From assembly GCA_963796225.1 (NCBI GenBank), contig CAWCLK010000008.1:62001-126000 (forward strand): a stretch of 64,000 nt of DNA. The letters are read 5' to 3'. The notes below the pieces were generated by a model. That model searched no databases. It was not told the DNA's origin and saw only the letters and a list, made by a program, of their open reading frames with translations. Position numbers and translations under genes: made by a program. Shown one piece after another: positions 26,312 through 35,038 of the stretch (its first letter is position 1; each line of letters opens with the position of its first letter). This stretch comes from CAWCLK01 sp963796225. GTDB taxonomy: Bacteria > Actinomycetota > Nitriliruptoria > Nitriliruptorales > Nitriliruptoraceae.

Positions 26312-26791
26312 GTGACAGGCGCGCAGGACCGTTCCACCGTGCTCGACGACGCGACCAGCCGGCAGCTGCTCGGCACGGTCCGGGTGGGCCGGGTCGCCCT
26401 GCCCGACGACCCCAGCCCGACGGTGCTGCCCGTGGACTTCGTGCTCCACGACGACCACCTGCTGTTCCGCACGGTCGAGGGCGCCAAGCTCGAGGCGGCA
26501 CACGCCCGGGGCGCCGCGAGCTTCCAGGCCGACGGGATCGACCCGACCTTCGACACCGGCTGGAGCGTGCTCGTCCGCGGTCACCTCGACGAGCTGTCGA
26601 CCCCCACCGCGGAGGAGCAGGCCGCCATCGACCGCCTGCACCCCCTGGTCGGCGGCGACCGGCCCCACGTCGTGCGGCTCTCGATCGAATCGATGAGCGG
26701 ACGGCGGGTGCTGCAGGATCCCGCGTGGGTGCAGGCGCACCGGCCGACCAACGCCTGGGTCGGCCGGGACGCCAGCGACCTGATGGGCTGA
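26312..26791 (+). CDS. Pyridoxamine 5'-phosphate oxidase-fold (PPOX) flavin-binding protein
   Basis: About 159 residues with the split-barrel PPOX fold: LLGTVRVGRVALPDDPSPTVLPVDFVLHDDHLLFRT, then FDTGWSVLVRGHLDEL and a C-terminal VVRLSIESMSGRRV. Members bind FMN or F420 and reduce varied substrates, or simply bind flavin. Which applies here is unknown. The GTG at 26312 is spaced correctly from GGGAGGA; the ATG at 26303 overlaps that ribosome site and is less likely. A TACGGT box lies at 26275-26280. The gene converges on the desaturase gene. Confidence 0.82.
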   Translation: MTGAQDRSTVLDDATSRQLLGTVRVGRVALPDDPSPTVLPVDFVLHDDHLLFRTVEGAKLEAAHARGAASFQADGIDPTFDTGWSVLVRGHLDELSTPTAEEQAAIDRLHPLVGGDRPHVVRLSIESMSGRRVLQDPAWVQAHRPTNAWVGRDASDLMG

Positions 26792-26804
26792 GCGCCGCCG
26801 GGCC

Positions 26805-28112
26805 TCACACGGCCGCGGCCGTGGCCTCCTTGCGCTCGCGGCGCTTGCGGGCCGCGGCACGCGACGCGGCCAGGGGGATCTCGGTGCCGTCCATCCGGTC
26901 GTGGTTCAGCGGGGCGTTCCGGGCGTGGGTGTCGACGCCCTCGTAGGTGTCGGGACCGCCGTCGCCGTTGGGCTTGCGCAGGTTCCAGATCTTGCGGACC
27001 ACCGAGCCGAACTGCTCGCGCAGGTTGCCGACGTTGTAGGGCAGGCGGTAGCGGTCGCAGATGTCCTTGACCTCCGAGGACAGGGCCGCGTACCGCCGTG
27101 AGGGCAGGTCGGGGAACAGGTGGTGCTCGATCTGGTGCCCGAGGTTGCCGCTGATGACGTGGAACAGGCGACTGCCGCGGACGTTCGCGGCGCCGATCAT
27201 CTGGCGCACGTACCAGCCCCCGCGCGACTCCTTCTGGACCTCCTCCTCGGAGAACATCGCGGTGCCGTCGGGGAAGTGCCCGCAGAAGATGATGGTGAAG
27301 GCCCACACGTTGCGGACCAGGTTGGCCACGAGGTTGCCGGCGGCCACCTGCGGCGCGCGAGGTCCGGCGAGCAGTGGGAACAGGATGTAGTCCTTGGCGT
27401 CCTGGCGGGCCGTCTTCATCGCGATCACCTTCGCGACGTCCTCGACCTCCTCCCAGGCGTTCTGCTTCTGCTTCAGCTTCTCGACCTCGAGGTCGTGCGC
27501 CGCCACGCCGTACTGGAACAGCAGGGCCAGCAGGGTCGCGTAGATCGGGTTGCCCCGGTCCCGGGGCCGCCACTCCTGGTCCTCGGTCATCCGCAGCAGG
27601 CCGTAGCCCACGTCGCGGTCCTTGCCGATGATGTTGGTGTAGGTGTGGTGCATGAAGTTGTGCGACAGCTTCCAGTTCTCGGACGGCGCCGCGGTGTCCC
27701 ACTCGTAGTTCTCCGAGTGGATGTCCGGGTCGTTCATGAAGTCGTACTGGCCGTGCATGACGTTGTGGCCGATCTCCATGTTGTCCAGGATCTTGGACAT
27801 CGACAGGGAGGCCACACCGGCGAGCCACGCGGCCGGTGTCGGCACGTACAGCAGCGCACGTCCGGCGAACTCGCAGGCCCGCTGGGCCTTGACGACGCCG
27901 CGGATGTAGCGGGCGTCCTCCTCGCCGAGCTCGGCGATGACCCGTTCACGGATGGCGTCGAACTCGCGCCCGAGCTCGTCGACCTGCTCGGGGGTCAGGC
28001 CGGTGCGCTCCATCAGCGCGGTGTCGTCGGTGTCCTCGCCGGGGCGACGGCCCGGGGCCGAGGGGGTACCGGCGGCGTTGTGCGCCGGCGTCGGCGTGTC
28101 GGTCGCGGTCAT
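26805..28112 (-). CDS. Membrane fatty-acyl desaturase, DesA3-like
   Basis: A 435-residue di-iron membrane desaturase related to mycobacterial DesA3 (stearoyl-CoA delta-9 desaturase). All three histidine boxes are present: HNVMH (116-120), HNFMHH (151-156) and HQIEHH (326-331). Hydrophobic spans lie around residues 88-108, 190-205 and 245-280. It inserts a double bond in acyl chains using O2 and electrons from the reductase encoded just upstream (28140-29381). The gene order reductase-desaturase matches Rv3230c-Rv3229c of Mycobacterium tuberculosis. Regiospecificity is inferred from homology, not visible. Confidence 0.92.
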   Translation of the reverse strand: MTATDTPTPAHNAAGTPSAPGRRPGEDTDDTALMERTGLTPEQVDELGREFDAIRERVIAELGEEDARYIRGVVKAQRACEFAGRALLYVPTPAAWLAGVASLSMSKILDNMEIGHNVMHGQYDFMNDPDIHSENYEWDTAAPSENWKLSHNFMHHTYTNIIGKDRDVGYGLLRMTEDQEWRPRDRGNPIYATLLALLFQYGVAAHDLEVEKLKQKQNAWEEVEDVAKVIAMKTARQDAKDYILFPLLAGPRAPQVAAGNLVANLVRNVWAFTIIFCGHFPDGTAMFSEEEVQKESRGGWYVRQMIGAANVRGSRLFHVISGNLGHQIEHHLFPDLPSRRYAALSSEVKDICDRYRLPYNVGNLREQFGSVVRKIWNLRKPNGDGGPDTYEGVDTHARNAPLNHDRMDGTEIPLAASRAAARKRRERKEATAAAV

Positions 28113-28139
28113 GGGGGGCTCCTCGTGGATGGGTCGGGT

Positions 28140-29381
28140 CTAGAGGTCCAGCTCGACGTCGCCCAGGGCGACGCTGACGCAGATCTGGATGTTCTCGTCG
28201 TCCTCCTGGGAGACGTCGCCGCTGGAGAGGTTCTGGGTCGGGCCCGCCACCTTGCGGGTGGTGCAGGTCTTGCAGATCCCCATGCGGCAGCCGTACTCGG
28301 GGGTCACGCCGGCGTCCTCGCACTGCACGAGCAGCGGACGGCCGTCGTTGTCGAGCTCGATGTCGCTGGCCGTCAGCCGCACGGTCCCCTCGGCGGGGGC
28401 GTCCGGGGAGGGGACCCGCAGCGTGAAGCGCTCGATGTGGAAGTTGTCGGTCGCGCCGGCGTCCTCCCAGATGGCCTCGGCGGCGTCGAGCATCGGCGGG
28501 GGCCCGCACACGTAGGCGGGCACGTCGCGCCACTCGGGCAGCACCGTGTCGAGGTGCTCACGTTCCAGGAAGCCGCGGAAGCGGTCCTCGGGGCGGTCCT
28601 CGTCGCTGTAGACGTTGACCAGCGTCAGGTTGTCGTGCTCGGCGTCGAGGCGGTCCAGCTCGTCGGCGAAGATCCGGTCGGCCGTGGTCCGGGTGTAGTG
28701 CATGAAGGTGACGCGGCCCGCGTGGCCCTCGTCGACCAGGGTTCGCAGCATGGACATCGTCGGCGTGATGCCGCTGCCGCCCGAGACGAGCAGCAGGTCG
28801 TCGGGCCGCTCCTCGGGCAGGACGAACTCGCCCCGCGGGTCGGAGACCTCGATCACGAGCCCGGGTCGCACGTGGGTGTTGACGAACCGCGACACGAAGC
28901 CGTCGGGGTGGGCCTTGATGGTCAGGGTGATCAGGCCGTCGTCCCGGTGGGCGCTGGACGAGACCGAGAAGTAGCGCGTCCGGCGCCGTCCGTCGATCTC
29001 GACGTCGATGCGCACGTGCTGGCCCGCGCGGTGCGGACCCCAGTCGGGCCCCGGGTCGAGCACCAGCGTCATGACGTCGCGGGTCTCCCGACGCAGGTCC
29101 ACGAGCAGGGCCCGGCGGCTCTCCAGGGACCACAGCGGGTTGACGAGCTTGAGGTAGCGGTCGGGCCCGTGGGGCGTCGTGGCCAGCTGCACGACGCGGG
29201 ACCGCAGCACGCGCTCGAGGCGACGCGGCAGGTGTCGCGTGCGCGCCTGCAGTGGGCCGGCGTGCAGGGAGCCCCCTGCCTCCTGGGCGCGTTCCGGCAC
29301 CCATCGCGACACCGGCGGCCGCGCCTCCGGACGTGACGCCTCCTCGGGTGCCGCCTCGGTGCCTGGGTCGACCGCCGTCAT
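28140..29381 (-). CDS. Ferredoxin-ferredoxin reductase fusion (desaturase electron donor)
   Basis: A 413-residue oxidoreductase that moves electrons from NAD(P)H to the desaturase. An N-terminal stretch (1-90) precedes the FAD-binding barrel (HRAGQHVRIDVEIDGRRRTRYFSVSSS) and the NAD domain (LLVSGGSGITPTMSMLRTL, YVCGPPPML). A C-terminal plant-type [2Fe-2S] ferredoxin follows, with Cys ligands in YGCRMGICKTCTT and a distal NIQICVS. It corresponds to mycobacterial Rv3230c. The ATG at 29381 has a GGAG site. It is 27 bases upstream of the desaturase gene, so the two form an operon, with a GTGTAC direct repeat 54 bases before the start. Confidence 0.92.
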   Translation of the reverse strand: MTAVDPGTEAAPEEASRPEARPPVSRWVPERAQEAGGSLHAGPLQARTRHLPRRLERVLRSRVVQLATTPHGPDRYLKLVNPLWSLESRRALLVDLRRETRDVMTLVLDPGPDWGPHRAGQHVRIDVEIDGRRRTRYFSVSSSAHRDDGLITLTIKAHPDGFVSRFVNTHVRPGLVIEVSDPRGEFVLPEERPDDLLLVSGGSGITPTMSMLRTLVDEGHAGRVTFMHYTRTTADRIFADELDRLDAEHDNLTLVNVYSDEDRPEDRFRGFLEREHLDTVLPEWRDVPAYVCGPPPMLDAAEAIWEDAGATDNFHIERFTLRVPSPDAPAEGTVRLTASDIELDNDGRPLLVQCEDAGVTPEYGCRMGICKTCTTRKVAGPTQNLSSGDVSQEDDENIQICVSVALGDVELDL

Positions 29382-29434
29382 CTCTCCGCCCTCCCTCGGC
29401 ATCCCCTGCCGATCCCGGTGCTTCGCGGTTGTGA

Positions 29435-29450
29435 GTACACACCCGTACAC
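29435..29450 (-). promoter_or_regulatory. GTGTAC direct repeat upstream of the desaturase operon
   Basis: Minus-strand GTGTAC-GGGT-GTGTAC: two identical hexamers spaced one helical turn (10 bases), 54 bases before the reductase ATG. A regulator site for the desaturase operon is a reasonable guess; no consensus promoter box is clear here. Confidence 0.3.
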
Positions 29451-29584
29451 GTTGAAGGCGGCCTCCACAAGGGAGCACCGTGTCCGTCCGCACGGGGCGA
29501 GCAGGGCTGATCGCCCGTGGCGTGGCCGTCCGGACGGGGCCAGCAACCGGCGGAGCGATCGCAGGTGGGGCGCGAGGAGGTCGG

Positions 29585-29657
29585 TGGGCGGTGACGGGTT
29601 CGAACCGCCGACCTACGCGTTGTAAGCGCGCCGCTCTTCCAGCTGAGCTAACCGCCC
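29585..29657 (-). tRNA. tRNA-Val (anticodon TAC)
   Basis: A 73-base cloverleaf on the minus strand. Acceptor GGGCGGT pairs with ACCGCCC, the D arm is AGCTCAGCTGGAAGAGC, the anticodon loop CTTACAA carries TAC (reads GUA, valine), and the T arm is GGCGGTTCGAACCCGTC. The discriminator is A; CCA is not encoded. It stands alone between the desaturase operon and an SDR gene. Confidence 0.96.
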
Positions 29658-29765
29658 GGGGCGGCGCAGGCTACGCCACCCTGCCAGCGAGGGCGGACCA
29701 GGACGGGCCGGCCCCGAACGAGGGGGTGACCGCCGTGTCGCGTCTCCCTCCCGTCAGGACCACGC

Positions 29766-30737
29766 ATGCCGCTGTTCGCCGACCTCGTCGACGGCACGCT
29801 CGAAGCCACCGTCGTCGGGTCCTTCACCCGCATCGGGCCCTGGGTGCGTCGCCACGCGGACCACTGGGTCGCGCTGGAGGACCTGCCGGGCGAGGGCACG
29901 ACCGTGCTCGTCACCGGCGCCAACTCCGGCCTGGGCTATGCCACCGCGGCCTCCCTCACCAGCGCGGGGGCAGCCGTGCGCCTGCTGGTCCGCAACGACC
30001 TGAAGGGCCGCGACACGCGCGATCGGCTGCTCGCCCGGCGCCCCGACGCGGACGTCGGCTGGTACGTCGCGGACATGACCGACCTGGACCGCGTCCGGGA
30101 GGTCGCGGCCGAGATCACCGAGGCCGAGGGCGGGCTCGACGCGGTGGTCCACAACGCCGGCGCGATGTTCCCCGACCGCCGGGAGACCTCGGACGGGATC
30201 GAGCGCACGATCGCGCTGCACGTCGTCGGGCCGCAGGTGCTGACCCACGGCCTGCTCGACGCCCTGGCCACCCGCCACGGCCGCGTCATCTGGATGTCGT
30301 CGGGAGGCATGTACACCCAGGCCCTGGAGGTCGCACGCCTGCAGTCGCCCGACGACTACCGCCCCGCCACCGCCTACGCGCGGGCCAAGCGGGCGCAGGT
30401 GGTGCTGGCCGCCGAGTGGCAGCGCCGAGTGGGCGACGAACGTGGGATCAGCTTCCACGCCATGCACCCGGGCTGGGCCCTGACGCCCGGCGTGGAGGAC
30501 TCCCTGCCGGTCTTCCGACGAGTGATGGGGCCGCTGCTGCGCGGGGCGACCGACGGGGCCGACACCGCCGTCTGGCTGGCCCTTGCTCCCGAGGCCGGGC
30601 AGGACGGCGGGCAGTTCTGGCTGGACCGGCGTCCCCGCACGCGCACGCGCCTGCCTCGAACCGGGACGACGCCCGACGCGGCCCGCGCCCTGTGGGACGA
30701 GGTCGAGCGACTCGCTGCCACCTCACGGAAGGCGTGA
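29766..30737 (+). CDS. Short-chain dehydrogenase, DHRS12-like
   Basis: A 323-residue SDR with a ~40-residue N-terminal extension before the nucleotide-binding motif VLVTGANSGLGYATAASL. Catalytic features are HNAGAMFPDRRE, the Ser in IWMSSGGMYTQ, and AYARAKRAQ with the Tyr-Lys pair in YARAK. The family resembles DHRS12-like SDRs in actinobacteria; the substrate is unknown. ATG at 29766 with CAGGA upstream. The next gene starts 2 bases after its stop, so the SDR and the disulfide oxidoreductase are co-transcribed. Confidence 0.87.
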   Translation: MPLFADLVDGTLEATVVGSFTRIGPWVRRHADHWVALEDLPGEGTTVLVTGANSGLGYATAASLTSAGAAVRLLVRNDLKGRDTRDRLLARRPDADVGWYVADMTDLDRVREVAAEITEAEGGLDAVVHNAGAMFPDRRETSDGIERTIALHVVGPQVLTHGLLDALATRHGRVIWMSSGGMYTQALEVARLQSPDDYRPATAYARAKRAQVVLAAEWQRRVGDERGISFHAMHPGWALTPGVEDSLPVFRRVMGPLLRGATDGADTAVWLALAPEAGQDGGQFWLDRRPRTRTRLPRTGTTPDAARALWDEVERLAATSRKA

Positions 30738-30739
30738 CC

Positions 30740-32152
30740 ATGGCGGACCGGACCGTCGACGTGGTCGTCATCGGCGCCGGCCCGGCCGGCGAGAACGCGG
30801 CCGACTACGCCGTCCAGCGTGGCCTGACCGCCGCCATCGTCGAGCGCGAGCTGGTGGGGGGCGAGTGCTCCTACTGGGCCTGCATGCCGTCCAAGGCGCT
30901 GCTGCGCGGACCCGAGGTCCTGGCCGCGGCCCGCCGCGTCCCCGCCGCGGCGCCCGCGGTGACCGGCTCGGTCGACGTGGATGCAGCGTTGTCGTCGCGC
31001 GACGCCTTCGTCTCCGACTGGGACGACGGCGGACAGGTCGAGTGGCTCGAGGGCGCGGGCGTGCAGCTCGTGCGGGGGCAGGGCCGGCTCGCCGGCGAAC
31101 GCCTCGTCGACGTCACGACCGAGGACGGCACCACCACGCTCGAGGCCACCCGTGGCGTGGTCGTCGCCGTCGGTACCCGCGCCGCCCGTCCCCCGATCGA
31201 CGGGCTCGCGGACGTGCGGACCTGGGACAGCCGCGACGTCACGTCCACCGATCGGGTGCCGGACCGCCTGCTCGTCCTCGGCGGCGGTGTCGTCGGCTGC
31301 GAGATGGGGCAGGCCATGGCACGCCTCGGGTCCGAGGTCACCATCGTCGAGGCCGGCGAGCGGCTGCTCGGTCCCGAGGAGCCGTCGGCCGGGGACGCCC
31401 TCGTCGACGCCTTCCGGGACGACGGCATCACCGTCCACCTCGGTGCTCGCGCCACACGCGTGTCCCGCGATGGTGACGACGGCCCCGTGCGCCTCGAGCT
31501 CGACGACGGCCCGACGCTGGAGGCCGACGAGCTGCTCGTCGCCGTGGGCCGCCAGGCTCGCACCGACGACCTCGGCCTCGAGACCGTCGGCGTGGAGCCC
31601 GGGCGGGGCGGGTTCGTCGAGGTCGACGACCACCTCCGCGTGCCGGACGCCCCGTGGCTGTCGGTGGTCGGCGACGCCAACGGGCGGGCGCTGCTCACCC
31701 ACCAGGGCAAGTACCAGGCGCGGCTGGTCGGCGACCGCCTCGCGGGCGTCGAGACCGACCCGGCCTGGGCCGACCACCGTGCCGTGCCGCGCGTGGTGTT
31801 CACCGACCCCCAGGTCGCGGCGGTCGGGTGGACGCAGGCCCGCGCCCGCGACGAGGGGTGCGACGTCCTCGCGGTGTCCCACGACACCGGACACGTCGCC
31901 GGCGGGGCGCTGCAGGGCAAGGGCGTCGGCGGGCCGGCCACGCTGGTGGTCGACCGCGCCACCCGGCGTGTGGTCGGCGCCACCTTCGTCGGCCCGGGCG
32001 TGGGCGAGCTGTTGCACGCGGCGACCGTCGCGATCGTCTCCGAGGTCACCGTCGACCGCCTCTGGCACGCCGTGCCGAGCTTCCCCACCGTCTCCGAGGT
32101 GTGGCTGCGGCTGCTCGAGCAGCTCCGGGCCACCGAGCTGGAGGCGGGCTAG
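30740..32152 (+). CDS. Pyridine nucleotide-disulfide oxidoreductase (dihydrolipoyl dehydrogenase-like)
   Basis: A 470-residue FAD flavoprotein of the class I disulfide reductase family. FAD-binding motif VVVIGAGPAGENAADYA; redox pair C43/C48 in GGECSYWACMPSKALL; NAD-binding LLVLGGGVVGCEMGQAMARLG; second FAD motif SVVGDANGRALLTHQGKYQA; C-terminal dimer-interface His in WHAVPSFPTVSEVW. The redox loop differs from the usual GGTCLNxGCIPSK, so the substrate may not be dihydrolipoamide. No lipoyl-dependent dehydrogenase genes lie nearby. ATG at 30740 with GGAAGG. Its stop overlaps the convergent stop of the GAF-ANTAR gene (shared CTAG). Confidence 0.88.
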   Translation: MADRTVDVVVIGAGPAGENAADYAVQRGLTAAIVERELVGGECSYWACMPSKALLRGPEVLAAARRVPAAAPAVTGSVDVDAALSSRDAFVSDWDDGGQVEWLEGAGVQLVRGQGRLAGERLVDVTTEDGTTTLEATRGVVVAVGTRAARPPIDGLADVRTWDSRDVTSTDRVPDRLLVLGGGVVGCEMGQAMARLGSEVTIVEAGERLLGPEEPSAGDALVDAFRDDGITVHLGARATRVSRDGDDGPVRLELDDGPTLEADELLVAVGRQARTDDLGLETVGVEPGRGGFVEVDDHLRVPDAPWLSVVGDANGRALLTHQGKYQARLVGDRLAGVETDPAWADHRAVPRVVFTDPQVAAVGWTQARARDEGCDVLAVSHDTGHVAGGALQGKGVGGPATLVVDRATRRVVGATFVGPGVGELLHAATVAIVSEVTVDRLWHAVPSFPTVSEVWLRLLEQLRATELEAG

Positions 32153-32898
32153 TCCTCGCCGTCCCGCGGCCACGCGTCGGGGGCAGGGGGCAGCATCCCG
32201 TCCACGACGTCCTGGGCCACGTCACGGACCCGGCGTCGTGACGAGCGGGCGTGCCGTCGCATCGCCTCGAAGGCCGCGTCGACGTCGATGCCGCGGCGGG
32301 CCGCGACCATCCCCTTGGCCTGCTCGACGACCACGCGACTGTCCAGGGCGTGCTGCAGCTGCTCGGTGAGGGTGCGCGAGTTCGCCAACGAACGGGCCAT
32401 CACGACGTACCCCGCCGCCATGTTGGCCAGCAGGGCGGCGGCGTCCAGCTCGCCGTCCGTCCACGGTCGCGGCTGGCCGTCGAAGAGGTGCAGCGCCCCG
32501 ACAGGGTCCTCCCCCGCCGGCATCGGCACGCTGACCAGGCCGCCGTAGCCGACCGAGCGTGCGAGGTCGTGGTGCTCGGGCCACCGGTCGTCGCCGGCGA
32601 GGTCCTCGACCACGATGAGACGCCCCGTCCGCAGCGCATGGGTGCACGGGCCATCGTCCGCCTCGACCAGGCCGTCGGCCATCCGTTGCGCGCGCCCGTC
32701 CGTCGTCACGGCGACCTCGGGGGCACCGTCGTCGGTCCGCAGGACCACCGCCGCACCGGCCAGGCCGAGCACGCCGAGCGACTGGTCCGCGAGGCGGCGC
32801 AGCATCTCCGAGACGTCGTACCCGCCGTCCACCAGCGACGACGCATAGACCGACATCACCTCGGTCAGTGCCGCCTGGTCGACACGGCCAGCCTGCAT
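32149..32898 (-). CDS. GAF-ANTAR regulator 1
   Basis: A cytoplasmic regulator of about 249 residues. A GAF sensor domain (about 20-165: GGLVSVPMPAGEDPVGALHLF) is followed by an ANTAR RNA-binding domain (about 175-235: LQHALDSRVVVEQAKGMVAARRGIDVDAAFEAMRRHAR). ANTAR proteins bind paired hexaloop hairpins in mRNA leaders to block termination. No such hairpin target was recognised here. The ATG at 32898 has GAGGGT; a GTG at 32919 is an alternative. A second, related GAF-ANTAR gene lies at 36222-36921. Confidence 0.87.
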   Translation of the reverse strand: MQAGRVDQAALTEVMSVYASSLVDGGYDVSEMLRRLADQSLGVLGLAGAAVVLRTDDGAPEVAVTTDGRAQRMADGLVEADDGPCTHALRTGRLIVVEDLAGDDRWPEHHDLARSVGYGGLVSVPMPAGEDPVGALHLFDGQPRPWTDGELDAAALLANMAAGYVVMARSLANSRTLTEQLQHALDSRVVVEQAKGMVAARRGIDVDAAFEAMRRHARSSRRRVRDVAQDVVDGMLPPAPDAWPRDGED

Positions 32899-33038
32899 CG
32901 ATGCACCCTCGGGGTCCACGGAGTCTCACGTGTGGACACCGGGGGCCGGGGTGTCGGATCGCGGAGCGTAGACGGACGCCGGGCGCCGGGTGAAGCCACG
33001 CCGACGACCGGCCACCGACCGGGTGCGGCAGAACCGGA

Positions 33039-34583
33039 TCAGCCCTCGACGGCCGCCACGAGGTCGTCGAACTGGACCATGCCCGCACGCCGACGGGCGT
33101 CCCGAAGGGCCGACAGGTCACCGGCAGCCTGCGCGCGCAGGAGCTGCCCGAAGGTGTAGCCCCGGCCGGGCACGTCGATGTCGCCGTCGGCGTCCTCGAC
33201 GAGCACCAGGAAGACGCCCGTGTCGGGGCCGCCCTTGTGCAGCTGCCCGGTGGAGTGCAGGTAGCGCGGGCCGATGCCCACGGTGACCGGCACGCCGTGC
33301 GCGTCCCGAAGGCGGGTGGCGAGCTCGGGCAGGCGCGCCGCGACGTCGCCACCCGGGTCCACGAAGGCCAGCAGCGCCACGTAGTCGCGGGGCGTGACCT
33401 GGCCGAGCAGCTCGTCCACGGCCATCGGCTCGGGGGGCGCCCCGCCCTCCTCGAGCATCCGGGTGCTGGCCGCCTTGGCGGCCTGGACGTTGGGCTGGTC
33501 GAAGGGGTTGATGCCCATGAGCGCACCGGCCAGCGCGGTGGCGAACTCCCACCGCACCACCTCGGCAGGCAGGTCGGCCGGTTCGATCGCGTCGAGCTGG
33601 ACGACGGGGATGTCGCGGGTGGCGAGGGCATCGAGCCCGGGGTGGTCGCCGTAGGCCACGACCAGCCGGTGCTCGCCGTAGGCCTCGGCAGGCAGGACCG
33701 GTTCGTCGACGACGGGCAGCAGGCCGAGCGACTGCTTCCCGGTCGACTCGGCCACGAGCTGCTCGATCCAGGCGCCGAACGACGCCACCGAGTCGGGGAG
33801 CAGGAGCGTCATCTGCTCGTGCCCGCCGGTCGCCCCGTTGGCCATCATCGCCGCCAGGCGTGCGGCCGGGTTGTCCTCGCCGTCGGTGGACCGGCATGCC
33901 TCGGCCATGCGTGTCGCAGCGTCGAGGTGCGCGTCGAGGTCCAGGCCCAGCAGCGCGGCTGGCACCAGCCCGAAGGCCGACAGGGCCGAGAACCGACCAC
34001 CGATGTCCGGCGGGTTCTCGACGACGGCGCGGAAGCCTCGATCACGCCCGAGCTCCGCGAGTGCGGACCCGGGGTCGGTGATCGCCACGACGTGGTCGCC
34101 CGCCCGGTCCGCGCCGACCTCGTCGACGAGGTCGGCCCAGAAGCGTTCGAGGTGGCTGCGGGTCTCGATCGTCGACCCGGACTTGGAGGCGACCACGAGC
34201 AGGGTCCGGGTCAGGTCGAACGCCTCCCGCGCACGGGCCACGGCGTCGGGGTGCGTGCTGTCCAGCACCGTCAGCGACATCCCGTCGGCCGACGTCGGGA
34301 AGGCGGTGGCCAGCACCTCGGGGTACAGGCTGGATCCGCCCATCCCCACCAGCAGCACGTGCTGCAACCCGTCGCCCCGGGCGCCGTCGGCCAGCGCGCG
34401 GAACTCGTCGAGGCGGGCGCGCATGGACGTCGGGCAGTCCAGCCAGCCGAGGCGATCGGCGACCTCGGTGGGGTCGTCCTGCCAGACCGTGTGGTCACGG
34501 TCCCAGATCCGGGCGATCAGGGCCTCGGTCACGGCCACGGTGGCCTCCAGGGCGGTCCCGAGCGGACCGGCGTCGATGTGCAT
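33039..34583 (-). CDS. pgi: Glucose-6-phosphate isomerase
   Basis: A 514-residue SIS-domain isomerase interconverting glucose-6-phosphate and fructose-6-phosphate. Visible are LLVGMGGSSLYPEV, VVASKSGSTIETRSHLERF, DIGGRFSALSAFGLVPAALLG (active-site loop), GINPFDQPNVQAAK and the C-terminal YLHSTGQLHKGGPD. The sequence resembles the isomerase half of the bifunctional transaldolase-Pgi proteins known in other actinobacteria and cyanobacteria, but no transaldolase domain is attached. ATG at 34583; a TAGGCT box lies 21 bases upstream. It links glycolysis to the trehalose/glycogen genes elsewhere in the window. Confidence 0.92.
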   Translation of the reverse strand: MHIDAGPLGTALEATVAVTEALIARIWDRDHTVWQDDPTEVADRLGWLDCPTSMRARLDEFRALADGARGDGLQHVLLVGMGGSSLYPEVLATAFPTSADGMSLTVLDSTHPDAVARAREAFDLTRTLLVVASKSGSTIETRSHLERFWADLVDEVGADRAGDHVVAITDPGSALAELGRDRGFRAVVENPPDIGGRFSALSAFGLVPAALLGLDLDAHLDAATRMAEACRSTDGEDNPAARLAAMMANGATGGHEQMTLLLPDSVASFGAWIEQLVAESTGKQSLGLLPVVDEPVLPAEAYGEHRLVVAYGDHPGLDALATRDIPVVQLDAIEPADLPAEVVRWEFATALAGALMGINPFDQPNVQAAKAASTRMLEEGGAPPEPMAVDELLGQVTPRDYVALLAFVDPGGDVAARLPELATRLRDAHGVPVTVGIGPRYLHSTGQLHKGGPDTGVFLVLVEDADGDIDVPGRGYTFGQLLRAQAAGDLSALRDARRRAGMVQFDDLVAAVEG

Positions 34584-34604
34584 GGTCGTTCGTCCTCCGA
34601 CCCG

Positions 34605-34610
34605 AGCCTA
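34605..34610 (-). promoter_or_regulatory. Candidate -10 box for pgi
   Basis: TAGGCT on the minus strand, 21 bases before the pgi ATG at 34583. It is identical to the box at 15366-15371. Confidence 0.45.
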
Positions 34611-34645
34611 GGAGCGCGTGCCCGGGGTCCGCCGGGGTCGACCGG

Positions 34646-34912
34646 TCAGGCGTCCTCGCCCTCGTCCGCGGGGACGGCCTCGACCAGCCCGGTCACGAGG
34701 CGACGCAGGGCGTCCTGCCGCTGGGCGGCCGTCGCCGCGGCGTCCCCGAGCTGCCGGCCGACCGCGACCCCGATGGCATAGGCCGTCAGCGGCGCGAACC
34801 GGCGCTCGGTGCCGTGGGCCACGTCCCGGGCCATGTCGAGCACGAGGTCGGTCTCGACCCGGTCCCACGCCTCGATCCCGGTGACGGCCTCGACCTGTTC
34901 GGACCAACGCAC
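34646..34912 (-). CDS. Small DUF6457-like protein
   Basis: An 88-residue helical protein: VLDMARDVAHGTERRFAPLTAYAIGVAVGR followed by a helical AAQRQDALRRLVTGLVE. It resembles the actinobacterial DUF6457 family, whose members often sit near molybdenum-cofactor genes; none is seen here and its role is unknown. The GTG at 34912 has AAAGG eight bases upstream. It lies 62 bases upstream of pgi on the same strand. Confidence 0.75.
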   Translation of the reverse strand: MRWSEQVEAVTGIEAWDRVETDLVLDMARDVAHGTERRFAPLTAYAIGVAVGRQLGDAAATAAQRQDALRRLVTGLVEAVPADEGEDA

Positions 34913-34995
34913 CTGCGACGCCTTTCGTGTGGGACGGATTCGGTGGTCCCAGCCTGCCAGATGGCGGGCCGGCCGGTGTCCTCCACGTCGGTGGC

Positions 34996-35001
34996 TAGCC
35001 T
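34996..35001 (+). promoter_or_regulatory. Candidate -10 box for the DUF3467-HAD operon
   Basis: TAGCCT, 37 bases upstream of the ATG at 35039. Confidence 0.4.
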
Positions 35002-35038
35002 CGGGGCGACGACATCCACGTGACGCGAAGGACCACAG

